Numbered from the stretch's first letter, positions 6,852 through 16,378 are shown. The stretch is 17,866 nt of DNA from Phoronis pallida (GCA_028565715.1 JAOXYC010190911.1:1-17866); one strand, 5' to 3'. Program-made: numbers and translations. The notes: generated by a model not told the origin, from the sequence alone.

Positions 6852-8153
6852 ATGTCTTTAGTACATGAGAAGTCGTGTGAATGTATCAAGACTGAATTAG
6901 ATCTTTTTGCTGTTCCACCAACTCAGACTAGTGTCGAGAGCGGACAGTGGATCGAGCATAACCCCTTGGCGACTATTACAGAAAACGGCCCCATCGAATT
7001 TCTTATTTCGGGTTCAGGAGATGATTACTTAGACTTGGCAAACTCACATCTCTATATTCGCGCACAAATTCTAAAACCAGATGGTTCTGCGATCAGCGGA
7101 AGTGATGAGGTGGGACCTGTGAACTTATGGTTACATTCACTATTTTCCCAAGTAGACATTTCTCTAAACGAAAAGTTAATCTCGCCGTCAGCCAACACAT
7201 ACGCGTACAGGTCTTATTTAGAAACTCTTTTAAGTTTTGATTCTGGAGCCAAAAAAAGTCAACTTACATCTTCCTTATGGTATAAGGATACACCTTCAAA
7301 GTTTGATTTAGCAACAAGTGATAATAAAGGTTATGAGAAGCGTGCGGAGTTCACTGCGCTGGGAAAAGTGGTTGACATGTACGGAAGACTTCACTGTGAT
7401 ATATTTCACCAAGATCGCTATCTCCTTAATGGAGTAAACTTGAAAGTTCGACTGGTTAGAAGCAAGAGTTCATTCGCTCTCCATTCATCAACGGAGACAA
7501 GTTTCATAGTCAAAATAGTGGAGGCATCAATGTTTATTCGTAAAGTCCGTTTGAATTCGGTGGTTCAACTTTCTCATCTCAAAGCTTTGGAACAGGGTAC
7601 TGCAAAATACCCAATAAGAAGGGTGGAATGTAAAGTATTTTCAATTCCAAAGGGATACATGTCAACAACTCAAGAAAATCTGTTTTTGGGTCAGCTTCCT
7701 CAAAGACTTTTAATTGGCTTTATAGACAACGACGCTTTCAACGGATCCATTAAGAAAAGTCCGTTCAACTTCAAGAATTATGCTATCAATTTTTTGAGCT
7801 TATACGTGGATGGTGTGCAGGTTCCGACAAAACCTTATCAACCGCATTTCGATAGAAAATATATTAGAAGCTATATGAGTCTTTTCAGTGGTACAGGAAA
7901 AATGTACCAAGATGAGGGAAACCAACTAAGTCGAAGCGATTATCCAAAAGGCTACACACTATTCGCATTTGATCTATCACCAGATCTTGCAGATGGAGGA
8001 CATTTCAACTTGATAAAACAGGGAAATTTGAGACTTGAAGTTCATTTCGCCAATCCTCTTCCAAACACCATCAATGCTTTGGTCTATGCAGAGTTCCAAA
8101 ATATAATTGAAATTGATCGTACACGAAATGTGATTTTCGACTACACGCCTTGA
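6852..8153 (+). CDS. MCP: Major capsid protein, double jelly-roll (hexon-like)
   Basis: A 433-residue protein forming the trimeric capsomers of the icosahedral shell. The start region MSLVHEKSCECIKTELDLF followed by PPTQTSVESGQW and a beta-rich sequence with YLDLANSHLYIRAQI and VNLWLHSLFSQVDISLN is the signature of animal Polinton capsid proteins, which databases often carry as 'F54H12.2-like'. Two jelly-roll halves are expected: up to about residue 215, and about 235-430. The C-terminal YAEFQNIIEIDRTRNV is also typical. The ATG is 2 nt after the pVI-like stop, and the TGA is 3 nt before the protease ATG (TGAACCATG, a good start context). The frame is intact at the usual length. Confidence 0.93.
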   Translation: MSLVHEKSCECIKTELDLFAVPPTQTSVESGQWIEHNPLATITENGPIEFLISGSGDDYLDLANSHLYIRAQILKPDGSAISGSDEVGPVNLWLHSLFSQVDISLNEKLISPSANTYAYRSYLETLLSFDSGAKKSQLTSSLWYKDTPSKFDLATSDNKGYEKRAEFTALGKVVDMYGRLHCDIFHQDRYLLNGVNLKVRLVRSKSSFALHSSTETSFIVKIVEASMFIRKVRLNSVVQLSHLKALEQGTAKYPIRRVECKVFSIPKGYMSTTQENLFLGQLPQRLLIGFIDNDAFNGSIKKSPFNFKNYAINFLSLYVDGVQVPTKPYQPHFDRKYIRSYMSLFSGTGKMYQDEGNQLSRSDYPKGYTLFAFDLSPDLADGGHFNLIKQGNLRLEVHFANPLPNTINALVYAEFQNIIEIDRTRNVIFDYTP

Positions 8154-8156
8154 ACC

Positions 8157-8606
8157 ATGAACAGTCTCCAACTGGAAGAGTTTCTGTGCAAAGATAAGTT
8201 TACAAGAACTTTATTTAAAGGAGTTTATGCAAGCGATGAACTGAAAGATATCAACGTATCATATCCAAGTTGTTACATTTGTAACTACGACCCCAGTCAT
8301 CTTCCTGGTACACATTGGATCGCAATATACTTTAGTCGAAATAGAGTGGGTCTACATTTTGATAGCTTCGGGTGTTTTCCGTTAATAAAAACTATCCACG
8401 ACTTCCTGAAAAAGAACACGCGTTATTGGATCTATAATGAGAAAACACTTCAAAGCATCACGTCTAATGTGTGCGGACAATACTGTTTGTTTTTCCTTCT
8501 CTATCGTTGTCGAGGGTTTACTTTAGAAAGCATTGTCAACATGTTCAGTAATGATTCTTTGGAAAATGATGTTCTTGTTCACGAATTTATCGAAAATTAT
8601 TATTAA
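8157..8606 (+). CDS. PRO: Adenain-like maturation cysteine protease
   Basis: A 149-residue protein that should cleave virion precursor proteins, as adenovirus protease and the related Ulp1/SENP clan enzymes do. His53 lies in GTHWIAIYF, the acid Asp69 in HFDSFG, and the oxyanion-hole Gln99 seven residues before the nucleophile Cys106 in NVCGQYC. The order His-Asp-Gln-Cys and the spacing fit adenain-type enzymes. The length is somewhat below the adenovirus enzyme, as usual in Polintons. It lies directly behind the capsid gene, and its predicted substrates (the pVI-like and 113-residue proteins) are encoded upstream. All catalytic residues are present, so the enzyme is probably active. Confidence 0.93.
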   Translation: MNSLQLEEFLCKDKFTRTLFKGVYASDELKDINVSYPSCYICNYDPSHLPGTHWIAIYFSRNRVGLHFDSFGCFPLIKTIHDFLKKNTRYWIYNEKTLQSITSNVCGQYCLFFLLYRCRGFTLESIVNMFSNDSLENDVLVHEFIENYY

Positions 8607-8632
8607 GATCAAAATACTCTCCTCACAATCAT

Positions 8633-8802
8633 CCAATAGAAATGATGCTTTTTTTTTTCTTAACGAACCAATCAGAAGTCTCGTTACAAGACGCAGGAAG
8701 AACAATTCACTTTTAACCAATTAGAAAGGTTGTTTTAAAAATGGGAGCATGTGCTCTCCGGTATTATCCTTTAAAAGGTCGGGGTGGACTTGACTATCTT
8801 CA
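8633..8802 (+). promoter_or_regulatory. CCAAT/TATA/initiator promoter of the PC4-like gene
   Basis: Three CCAAT boxes occur at 8633-8637, 8668-8672 (in AACCAATCAG, a full NF-Y type site) and 8717-8721. TTTAAAAG at 8770-8777 can act as a TATA box. TTCATACC fits the animal initiator consensus YYANWYY, with its A at 8802, 32 nt downstream. No ATG occurs between 8802 and the chosen start at 8845. This is the most complete promoter in the element and marks a new transcription unit after the tight capsid block. Confidence 0.6.
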
Positions 8803-8844
8803 TACCATACCTTGGCGTTCACGAACGAGAAATCAGTCGCTAAC

Positions 8845-9408
8845 ATGTCTGCTTTACATAAAATTGGAGAAAGAGATTACTTTGTCAACATCTCTCCATT
8901 TCGTGGGAATATTCTGATTCACATTCGGAAGTATAAGCAGTTAGAGTCAAGAATGAGAGTACCAACAAAGTCTGGTATTGCACTAAATCTGAATGAATGG
9001 AATGATTTAAAGAGACAATGTGGTGTCGTCGACAGAGCAATAAATCAGTTGGCTTCCAATCCAACATTGGGAGCAGGAAAAGACATCAGGACGAAATGGC
9101 AAAACATCCCTCCTCAGAGGAGACCACACCGACTCGATTTGAAAACAGTTGGAGAAAACTCAAACATAGCAAAAACGGACATTGATGAACTCAATTCTCA
9201 AAAATGGAGACCGCAACAACTGGAACTCACACCCACTAAAAATGGAGTCGGTGAAGGATTTGACGAACTTGATTTTAAAAAACCGGAATGGGTTGAAGAT
9301 CAAACCATGAGATCTTCTCCACCCGCATTGCGGAGACAAAATGCATTATATGTGGATATGACAAGGCCAGTGGATGAGGACTTAACACAAGACTCACAAG
9401 TGTATTAA
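8845..9408 (+). CDS. PC4/p15-like single-stranded DNA-binding protein
   Basis: 187 residues from ATG 8845; the frame is open upstream to TTG 8812 but without an ATG. Residues about 12-66 fit the PC4 coactivator fold: YFVNISPFRGNILIHIRKY (strands), a basic loop, then SGIALNLNEWNDLKR leading into a helix with VVDRAI. PC4 domains bind single-stranded DNA and melt duplexes, suiting replication or late transcription of the element. The C-terminal 120 residues are polar and probably disordered. They contain related blocks around KWQNIPPQRRPHRLDL and KWRPQQLELTPT, ending in an acidic tail. The role in Polintons is inferred. Confidence 0.75.
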   Translation: MSALHKIGERDYFVNISPFRGNILIHIRKYKQLESRMRVPTKSGIALNLNEWNDLKRQCGVVDRAINQLASNPTLGAGKDIRTKWQNIPPQRRPHRLDLKTVGENSNIAKTDIDELNSQKWRPQQLELTPTKNGVGEGFDELDFKKPEWVEDQTMRSSPPALRRQNALYVDMTRPVDEDLTQDSQVY

Positions 9409-9455
9409 AATGTGTGCAGATACTTTTTAATGTGAAACATATGGACTACTGAAAC

Positions 9456-9608
9456 TTTTAAATCTTTGTTGATGTAAAGTTTAAAAAAAAAATGTTGTGT
9501 GTTTTATGCTTTAAAGTTTTAGATTAAAAAATTTTAATCTTTGTTCATGAAAAGTTTAAAAAAAAAAAAAATGTTGTGTGTTTTAAGCCATAAATTTTAG
9601 ATAAAAAT
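9456..9608 (+). repeat. Diverged tandem duplication (about 76-bp unit) after the PC4-like gene
   Basis: Two adjacent copies at about 9456-9531 and 9532-9608 share TCTTTGTT.ATG, AAAGTTTAAAAAA, ATGTTGTGTGTTTTA and TTTTAGAT. They differ by substitutions and A-run length. They lie in the 3' untranslated region. Confidence 0.75.
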
Positions 9609-9644
9609 TATGAATTTGTTAATTATTGTGTGCTTTGTGTTTCA

Positions 9645-9650
9645 AATAAA
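9645..9650 (+). terminator. Polyadenylation signal AATAAA for the left gene block
   Basis: AATAAA follows the PC4-like stop by about 240 nt, and GTGTTTTA and T-rich stretches surround it. It is the first AATAAA downstream of the capsid/protease/PC4 genes in this position. Overlapping transcripts from the nested promoters could all end here. Confidence 0.55.
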
Positions 9651-10001
9651 GAATTAAAATGTCATTCCTCTTTTCTTTTTTTATTTGTTAATTTTTCATT
9701 GAAATTTTTCTATTAAAAATTAACTGTAAAATCACAATTTCCTTAAATGTAAAAAGTGTTTTAACAGGTTATTTATCAAGTAGTAATGTTAGCAAAAATA
9801 TACTGAAATTTTTTTTTATTTAAGTTATATAAAAAGGTTTTACATTTATTTGGCAGCATATTTATCAAGTAAAAATGTTCTTTAGCAAAGAATATATACG
9901 AATCCTAAATCTTAAACTTTCTATTACCAAAAAAAGAGCACAATCCTGAATCCACAAATTCCTTCAATGTGTTATTTTGAGAAAGTATTCATCCTACATA
10001 G
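9651..10001. other. AT-rich spacer with a diverged direct repeat
   Basis: No open frame of note lies between the PC4-like gene and the PolB promoter. The stretch contains two related segments, about 9768-9805 and 9857-9898, each with TATTTATCAAGTA, AATGTT and TAGCAAA. A TATA-like TATATAAAAAGG starts at 9826 without any following gene. It could hold a short non-coding transcript or be plain spacer; I see no direct sign of an origin. Confidence 0.4.
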
Positions 10002-10017
10002 AGGTCACTAGAGGTCA
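10002..10017 (+). promoter_or_regulatory. AGGTCA direct repeat with 4-nt spacer (DR4-like site)
   Basis: AGGTCA at 10002-10007 and 10012-10017 are separated by CTAG. This matches a DR4 nuclear hormone receptor element exactly. It lies about 290 nt before the predicted PolB transcription start. The same pattern also arises from a simple 10-bp tandem duplication, so function is uncertain. Confidence 0.3.
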
Positions 10018-10272
10018 CTGGAGGGGATACCGAGACACTTTAGCAGTGCTGCAAATAGATTATCACATAAGTACATGACATTTAACAAGTAGCTATACAT
10101 ATATTTGAGGGTTTCCTTAGTGGGGCATCTGCTGATCTTCTGCTTTCAATATATTTTAATTGACAAATATACGTCATAGTGGAACTTTAGTAAAGGGAAG
10201 ACATACATGTTGAACCTTTGTGTCCTGGTTGGGACAGACTGTGTCCTGAAGAGGGCATCTGCAAACATTTGC

Positions 10273-10305
10273 TATAAAATGGTGTTTGTCTGAGACTTGT
10301 TATCA
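10273..10305 (+). promoter_or_regulatory. Predicted TATA/initiator promoter of polB
   Basis: TATAAAA (10273-10279) is followed 32 nt later by TATCAGAAC with the initiator A at 10305. The first ATG downstream is 10348, in good context (A at -3, G at +4). That ATG opens a five-codon exon ending at a splice donor. Confidence 0.65.
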
Positions 10306-10347
10306 GAACTTCTTCAGAATTTCCCAGCGGGTAGAAGAGAATTAAAG

Positions 10348-13300
10348 ATGGCACAGAAACAGGTAGGCTTTTTTTTTTTGTACATAATACTTTAAGACTT
10401 AACCAGGAATCTTTCTTCACTTAAGTAAAACATGTATCCCCTTTTACTTCACATATCTCTTCTCATGAAAAAAAAAACAAATGGTAAAGTTTGTTTTTTC
10501 CCATTAAGATTAAGATTGATGAGTAAAAACATTTTCATCATTTTTTATTAGGGAATTGGATAAAGCTATTTTTTATTTAACAGGTTGAGATGTCAATTAA
10601 GAAAAAGGAGGGTGAGAAATGCCCTCACTGTGAAAAATGTTTCGCTACTAAGTATAGTAGAGATCAACATGTAAAAACAATACATGAAGGTGTGAGGTTT
10701 CATTGCCAAACATGTGGACGGGGGTATAGCACGAAATATTCCCTAAAACGCCACTCATGTCATGGTACGTTCATTTTTTTTTTTAATCATTCTCCACATG
10801 TTGATAGAAAAAAAAAATCATATTCATAAATGAACTGAGAACTTAATGGTTTGTCTTTGAATATTAGTAGCTTGTTGTTTAATCTCATAATTTAACCTGG
10901 TGGTGATATCTTCGAAATGTATAGCATGAATTGTTCATTTCCTCTAGGGGGAGAAAGTGAGGCCAAGAGGGTAAAAATGGGGGAGAGCAACAATTTGTCA
11001 TCCACCTCGCCCCACTCAGAACCTCAACCATCCACTTCGCGTGGGACACAGCCGTGGCCCTCCACCTCGAGGGAGAAGGAACCAACGTCAAACCCATCCA
11101 CCTCGCCCCACTCAGAACCTCAACCATCCACTTCGTGGGAGCCTCAACCATCCACGTCGCGGGGGTCACAGGCGTGCCCCTTCACCTCGGGGGAGAAGGA
11201 AGCAGCGTCAAACCCATCCACCTCGGACCACTCAGAACCTCAACCATCCACTTCGCGAGGGTCACAGCCGTGGCCCTCCACCTCGGGGAAGAAGGAGCAA
11301 GCGTCAAACCCTCCCATAGAAATGAAAGGTAACAGAAAACAAATATTGTTAAACAGACCAGCTTGCTCTTTCAGTTAGTTTGAAATAATAAGACAGGAAG
11401 TGGCTTGAATCTGTCTTTCGATTCACCAGATCACTGTTCTCATTTGTATTAGTATTAACCGGTGTCAATTGGCTATAGGCTATAGCTACATTTTCATTAA
11501 ATTTATTTTTTAGAGTGTCCAGTATGCCTCGAGAAAGAAAGCGAGGAGGAAATCAATCGGTGTATTGAATTCATAACGTCCGATTGGGACGAATTAGAAG
11601 GTAAGGACTATTGGTCTTATTCAAATACCGTATTCTCCCTTGTAAGAAAGCATTCAAACGTTACCTCCGAAAACTCACATAGGTCTAAGCCACCAATTCT
11701 TTTCATGACGCACCAATTGAAACATTCCGAAAAACGGTAAAAAAATGAGCAAGTGAACATGTTCGGAATTGTCTATGCCTGGCTTAAAATATTTGTCACA
11801 AAATATACATGTATTAACTTTCGTATTTCTAACATTGCCTATTTAGTGTTTATCATATAATTATTATCTTTATTTTATCAGCGACATCTTTCGGTGCTGT
11901 CTTTCTTCAGTCAAATTTTTTTTTTAAGGCATCCCGAAGGTTTGGAATTCTGTGTAACATGTTTCATGTGGATTTTTTTTATCAGTTAACCAGTGTTCTC
12001 AATAGGGCATAAGTGTTTTGTTTAAGAAAAGAACGTACACCGTGATTAATCGGTTAGGTATTGTTGCTTACACGCATTCTTGTTCGACTTATTATTATCT
12101 CGGCACACATTAGCAACGAAGGTTAAACTCGATTATGAATTTTCCCAACATAACTCTCATCATTTTCAGGTAAATTAAGAGTAATCACTTCGTCCTCGGG
12201 AATTAGTTGTAGTTTGAACATGGACAGTTAGCTAGTCAAGAAAAAAAAACTTTTCGCCGATCTATAACAAGGGAGAATACGGGAAGTCTCTTTTGAAAAT
12301 TATGAGCTTAACATACTCGGCTTAATAAGATATTAACTGATGTTTTGTAGAAGCTGTAAGTGAAGAAGATGAAAGTGAAGATGATGATGAAGATATTTTG
12401 GAGGAAGACCCCTTTGAACTTCCAGTTGACAATCCCATTGAAGGCGAGGATGAGTATACCAATAATTTGAGGTCAACCTTTCTTGAAAATTGGCGAGCCA
12501 TAAGAACACACTTTGTCACAGGCAATCGGATACTGGATCATTACAATATAAGGCTTAGTAGAAAATTAAATACAAAATTATTGTGGAGAATTTTTCGAGA
12601 CCAAAATTCCAAATTTAAAATAAATACAAGTATGGGTTTTATCCTAAGGCACCTAGACTCTGGTGAGTTGCGTTACTATCACCCCTCAAATAATAATAAC
12701 TCAATGGAAGCACCTCGACTAATCCGTAGTACTGCGGATTTCAAAATATTTCTAAACAACTTTGAAGATTTTGATGTTTTGGAATGGGCGAAGAAGCAAA
12801 GACCCGACTCAAAATGGAACGTGGTGATGGTGACCAACATTACCTTTTATATCTACAAAATACGAAGTCATCCAATCGGCTGTGGAATAGAATTACCCTC
12901 AATTATTTGGAACAATAAATTTATTCAAAATTGTGCAAGAAAAAGAAATGGGGAATTATACACTGACAATCTTTGCTTCTTCCGTTGCCTTGCCACAGCC
13001 ATGTTTAAAGGGGGAGCTCTGAAAAGAAGTGATAGGAAAGCACGGATTTTGTTTTCAAAAGCATATGGTCAAAAGAAAAATCAAAGGGGGTTCAAAGGGG
13101 TTAAATTAGAGGAATTGAAACACTTAGAAAAGAAATTCGGTATAAATATTAAAGTGTATGAGTTGGAAATGGGGAAAAAACAAACAGTAGCTAGGAGTGT
13201 GAGGAATTCGCTAAACACTTATGATAAAACCCTATACTTGAACAAATATAAAAACCATTTCTCTCTCATAACAGATATCAGACGTTATTGCCAGTCCTTT

Positions 13301-16300
13301 GCCTGTTCAAAGTGTTCAAAACTTTTTCAAAGCTTCAAAGCTGTAAGAAGACACGAGACCAAATGTGAAGCCAAAGTAAAATTCGTTTACAAAACTGGAG
13401 GGTATAGTGTGCAAAAAACTATTTTTTCAAAACTAGCTGATGCTGGAATAATTCATTTTACCCCACGAAATCAAAGTAACAAAAGCTCTCTTTTTGTTGA
13501 AAAGTCTTGGTTGTTTTATAAGTTTCGTGCCACATATGATTTTGAGTGTTCATTTTCAAAGGTTTACGAACCAAATAGCAAGAAACTTAAATGGGAGTCT
13601 AAACACATTCCTCTCTCAGTAAGCGTCTGCAGTAATGTAAATAATTTCCAAACTCCACGTTGTTTTATAACTGATGGGGATTCCCAAAAACTTGTGAATG
13701 ATATGATGGACTACTTGACTGATATCAGTAACCAGGCCTCAACTCTTATGTATGATAGATTTAAGGAAGTTCTAGAGCTGTTGGATATCAAAATTGCAGA
13801 TTTTTCCAAAACAAATATATCAGGACAAAAGAAGAGAAAAAAATCTAATCCATTTGAGATGTTGAAAAAAGAATTTCTGAGGTACCTCGATCAACTTCCA
13901 GTTCTTGGTTTCAATTCTGGGAAATATGATATTAGTTGTGTCAAACCCTTCCTCATGAAATACTTTTTGAACAAAGATCCACTAAATTTTGTCGTGAAAA
14001 AGAACAATAACTATATGTGTTTGTCTTCACAAAATTTTAAATTTTTGGATATAACAAATTACTTAGCTGCTGGAACTAGTTATCAACAGTACCTAAAAGC
14101 TTACGATTGTGAACTTGGAAAAGGTTTTCTTCCCTATGAATGGATTGACTCTCACGATAAACTAGACTTTAAAGAATTACCAAGCCACGAAAACTTTTTT
14201 AGTAAGCTAAAAAATGCTAACATTTCGAGAGAAGATTATTTGTTTTGTCAAAAAATTTGGGAAGAAAACAAAATGAAAACATTCAAAGACTACTTGATCT
14301 GGTATAATAATCTAGATGTTTTGCCTTTTTTGGAAGCTCTTGAAAAACAGTTTGCATTTTTTCGAGATAAAGGGTTAGATATGTTTAAAGATGCCATTTC
14401 TTTACCAGGACTCTCTGAAAGATTACTCTATTTGTATCCAGATCCTTCGACTTATTTTTCAAAATTTAACTCAAAGAACAAAGATTTATACCATTTAATC
14501 AAAGATAATGTTTGTGGCGGGCCTTCGATAATATTCCATCGTTTGCATAGTTCTGCGAAACAAACCTTGATCCGTGAAAATGAATATGGTTCTCAAGCCA
14601 AAAAATGTGTTTCCGTGAAAGGATATGATGCCAATGCTCTTTACTTGCATGCCATTATGCAACCAATGCCGGTTGGGTATTACATTCGTAGACGACGTGA
14701 AAACGGGTTTAAACGCGAACACTCACTCTATTATGGTCAAATGAGTCTTGAGTGGATGGAATGGATGAGACACTCGCAAAATTATAATATTCGTCACCAG
14801 TTCAATTGCTCTGAAAAACAAATAGGCATGGAACAAAAGCGAGTTGATGGTTTTGATTCTGAAAAAAATGTCTGTTTTGAATTCAACGGATGTCTATGGC
14901 ACGGACATTCATGCCACCTTACCCAACGAAATGGAATTAAAATAACCCATAATCATATGGCAAAAAAATCAATGGCTCAATTGTACAAAGAAACTCTTGA
15001 AAAAGAAGAATATGTTAAGAGAAGTGGATATAAACTCATATCTATCTGGGAATGTGATTGGAACAAACTGAAACAAAAAACTGATGTAAAGACATTTCTG
15101 AAATCTCATTTTGAAATGAAATATTCTGAGAAATATAAGATAAATGAAAATAAAATTGTAGAAGGAATTAAAAATGGCTCCATATTTGGTCTCGTGGAAG
15201 TGGATATAGAATGTCCAGAAAGGTTAAGACCTGATTTTGCTGAAATGACTCCAATTTTCAAGAACATCGAGGTTAGCCGAGATGATATTGGTCCCTTAAT
15301 GAGGAGGTATGCTGAGAAAAATAAAATTTTAAGTCGTCCAAGGCGAATGCTAATTGGAAGTTATTTTGGCAAAAAAATATTATTGGCTACTCCTCTTCTT
15401 CAATGGTATTTGTCAAAAGGATTTGATGTTAAAGTCTATCAGTTGATCCAATTCAAACCTTCTGCCTGTTTCAACCAGTTTGGACTTGATGTTACCACTG
15501 CAAGACGAGCTGGTGACATTGATAAATCAAAAGAAATAATAGGAAACCTGCAAAAATCTTGTGGGAATTGTGCTTTTGGCAAAACTACTACCAACAAGCT
15601 TAAACACAGATGTGTCACTCATTGTAATGATGAAAATGTAGACAAATTTATCAATAGCAATTTCTTTCGTTCCCTAGAAAAATTAGATGAAAACCTATAT
15701 GAAATAACGTCAAGCAAAAAGAAAATTGTGTTGGATCTTCCAATACAAATAGGTTTTTTTGTTTACCAGTATGCCAAAAAAAGAATGCTAGAATTCTATT
15801 ATGATTTCATGATTAAATTCATTCCAAAATCATCTTTCCAGTACTGCGAGATGGATACAGATTCGGCATATATCGCATTTGCAGCAGAATACATTGATGA
15901 CTTAGTATTTCCAAACAAAAAAAGAGAATATTTTCAAGAAAAACATCAATGGTTTCCTGCTGAAAGCTGCGATATACATAGAAGGGAGTATGTTAAGGCA
16001 AGGGTAAATGGAAGACAGTTCCAACAACAAAAATGCTGTGAAGATAGACAGAAATTTGATAAAAGAAAACCTGGATTATTTAAATTAGAATGGGAGGGGG
16101 AGACGATTATCGGTTTATGTAGTAAAACGTATTATTGTTTTGGGAAAAAAGAAAAAATTAGTACTAAAGGGATTCAAAAAAATAGAAATAATATAACAGA
16201 AGAAATGTTTATGAATGTTTTGGACACAAAAATTTCGGGAAAGGGAGAGAACATGGGCTTCAGAGCAAGGAAAGGAGCTGTCTATACATATACCCTGGAT

Positions 16301-16378
16301 ACTCATGCACTTTCCTACTTTTACCCAAAGAGGAAAGTGTGTGAGGATGGGATAAGCACAACCCCTCTCTTAATATAG
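10348..16378 (+). CDS. polB: Protein-primed family B DNA polymerase, five exons
   Basis: The inferred exons are 10348-10362, 10584-10764, 10948-11328, 11514-11600 and 12351-16378. All introns are GT-AG; intron 1 is phase 0 and introns 2-4 are phase 1, giving 1,563 residues. Domains in order: two C2H2-type fingers (C18,C21,H34,H39; C46,C49,H62,H65); a Ser/Pro/Thr repeat linker (about 80-190); a CPVC motif (194-197); an acidic stretch; an OTU-protease-like region (D427, C430, H524); a C2HC finger (540-560). The 3'-5' exonuclease has D618/E620, N743/D748 and Y873/D877. Polymerase motif A is at D981 (YDANALY), B around N1294 (GNCAFGK) and C at D1390-T-D1392. Residues about 1054-1125 between A and B form a nuclease-like insertion. 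Catalytic residues are intact. It should replicate the element from its termini. The terminal protein is not separately visible and may be the N-terminal part. Confidence 0.9.
11001..11312 (+). repeat. Coding minisatellite in polB exon 3
   Basis: Three units start at about 11001, 11097 and 11217. The basic unit is 96 bp, and the middle one carries a 24-bp internal duplication. All lengths are multiples of three, so the frame is kept. The encoded repeats read around HSEPQPSTSRGSQPWPSTS. This is a flexible, PEST-like linker between the zinc fingers and the polymerase, expected to vary in copy number between element copies. Confidence 0.85.
11628..12282. mobile_element. Putative small inverted-repeat element (MITE-like) in polB intron 4
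   Basis: CCGTATTCTCCCTTGT at 11628-11643 is matched perfectly in reverse complement at 12267-12282, enclosing about 655 bp without coding capacity. It sits wholly inside intron 4 (11601-12350), the only long intron of the gene. I find no clear target duplication beside the repeats. It may therefore be a degraded non-autonomous DNA transposon or a folded intron. Confidence 0.5.

Noticed and set aside
8533-8724. 63-codon plus-strand frame after the protease
   Set aside because: Overlaps the protease 3' end and the CCAAT promoter region; no family features.
9826-9837. Strong TATA-like sequence in the non-coding gap
   Set aside because: No initiator-linked open frame follows; in AT-rich DNA this is likely chance, so it is mentioned only within the spacer entry.
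10187-10420. 77-codon minus-strand frame
   Set aside because: Covers the polB promoter and first exon on the opposite strand; no domain visible.
11041-11332. Two additional open frames across the exon 3 repeats
   Set aside because: Repeat units are multiples of three without stops in any frame; only the frame joined by matching splice phases is credible.
14495-14722. Minus-strand frame inside polB
   Set aside because: Antisense shadow of polymerase motif A coding sequence.
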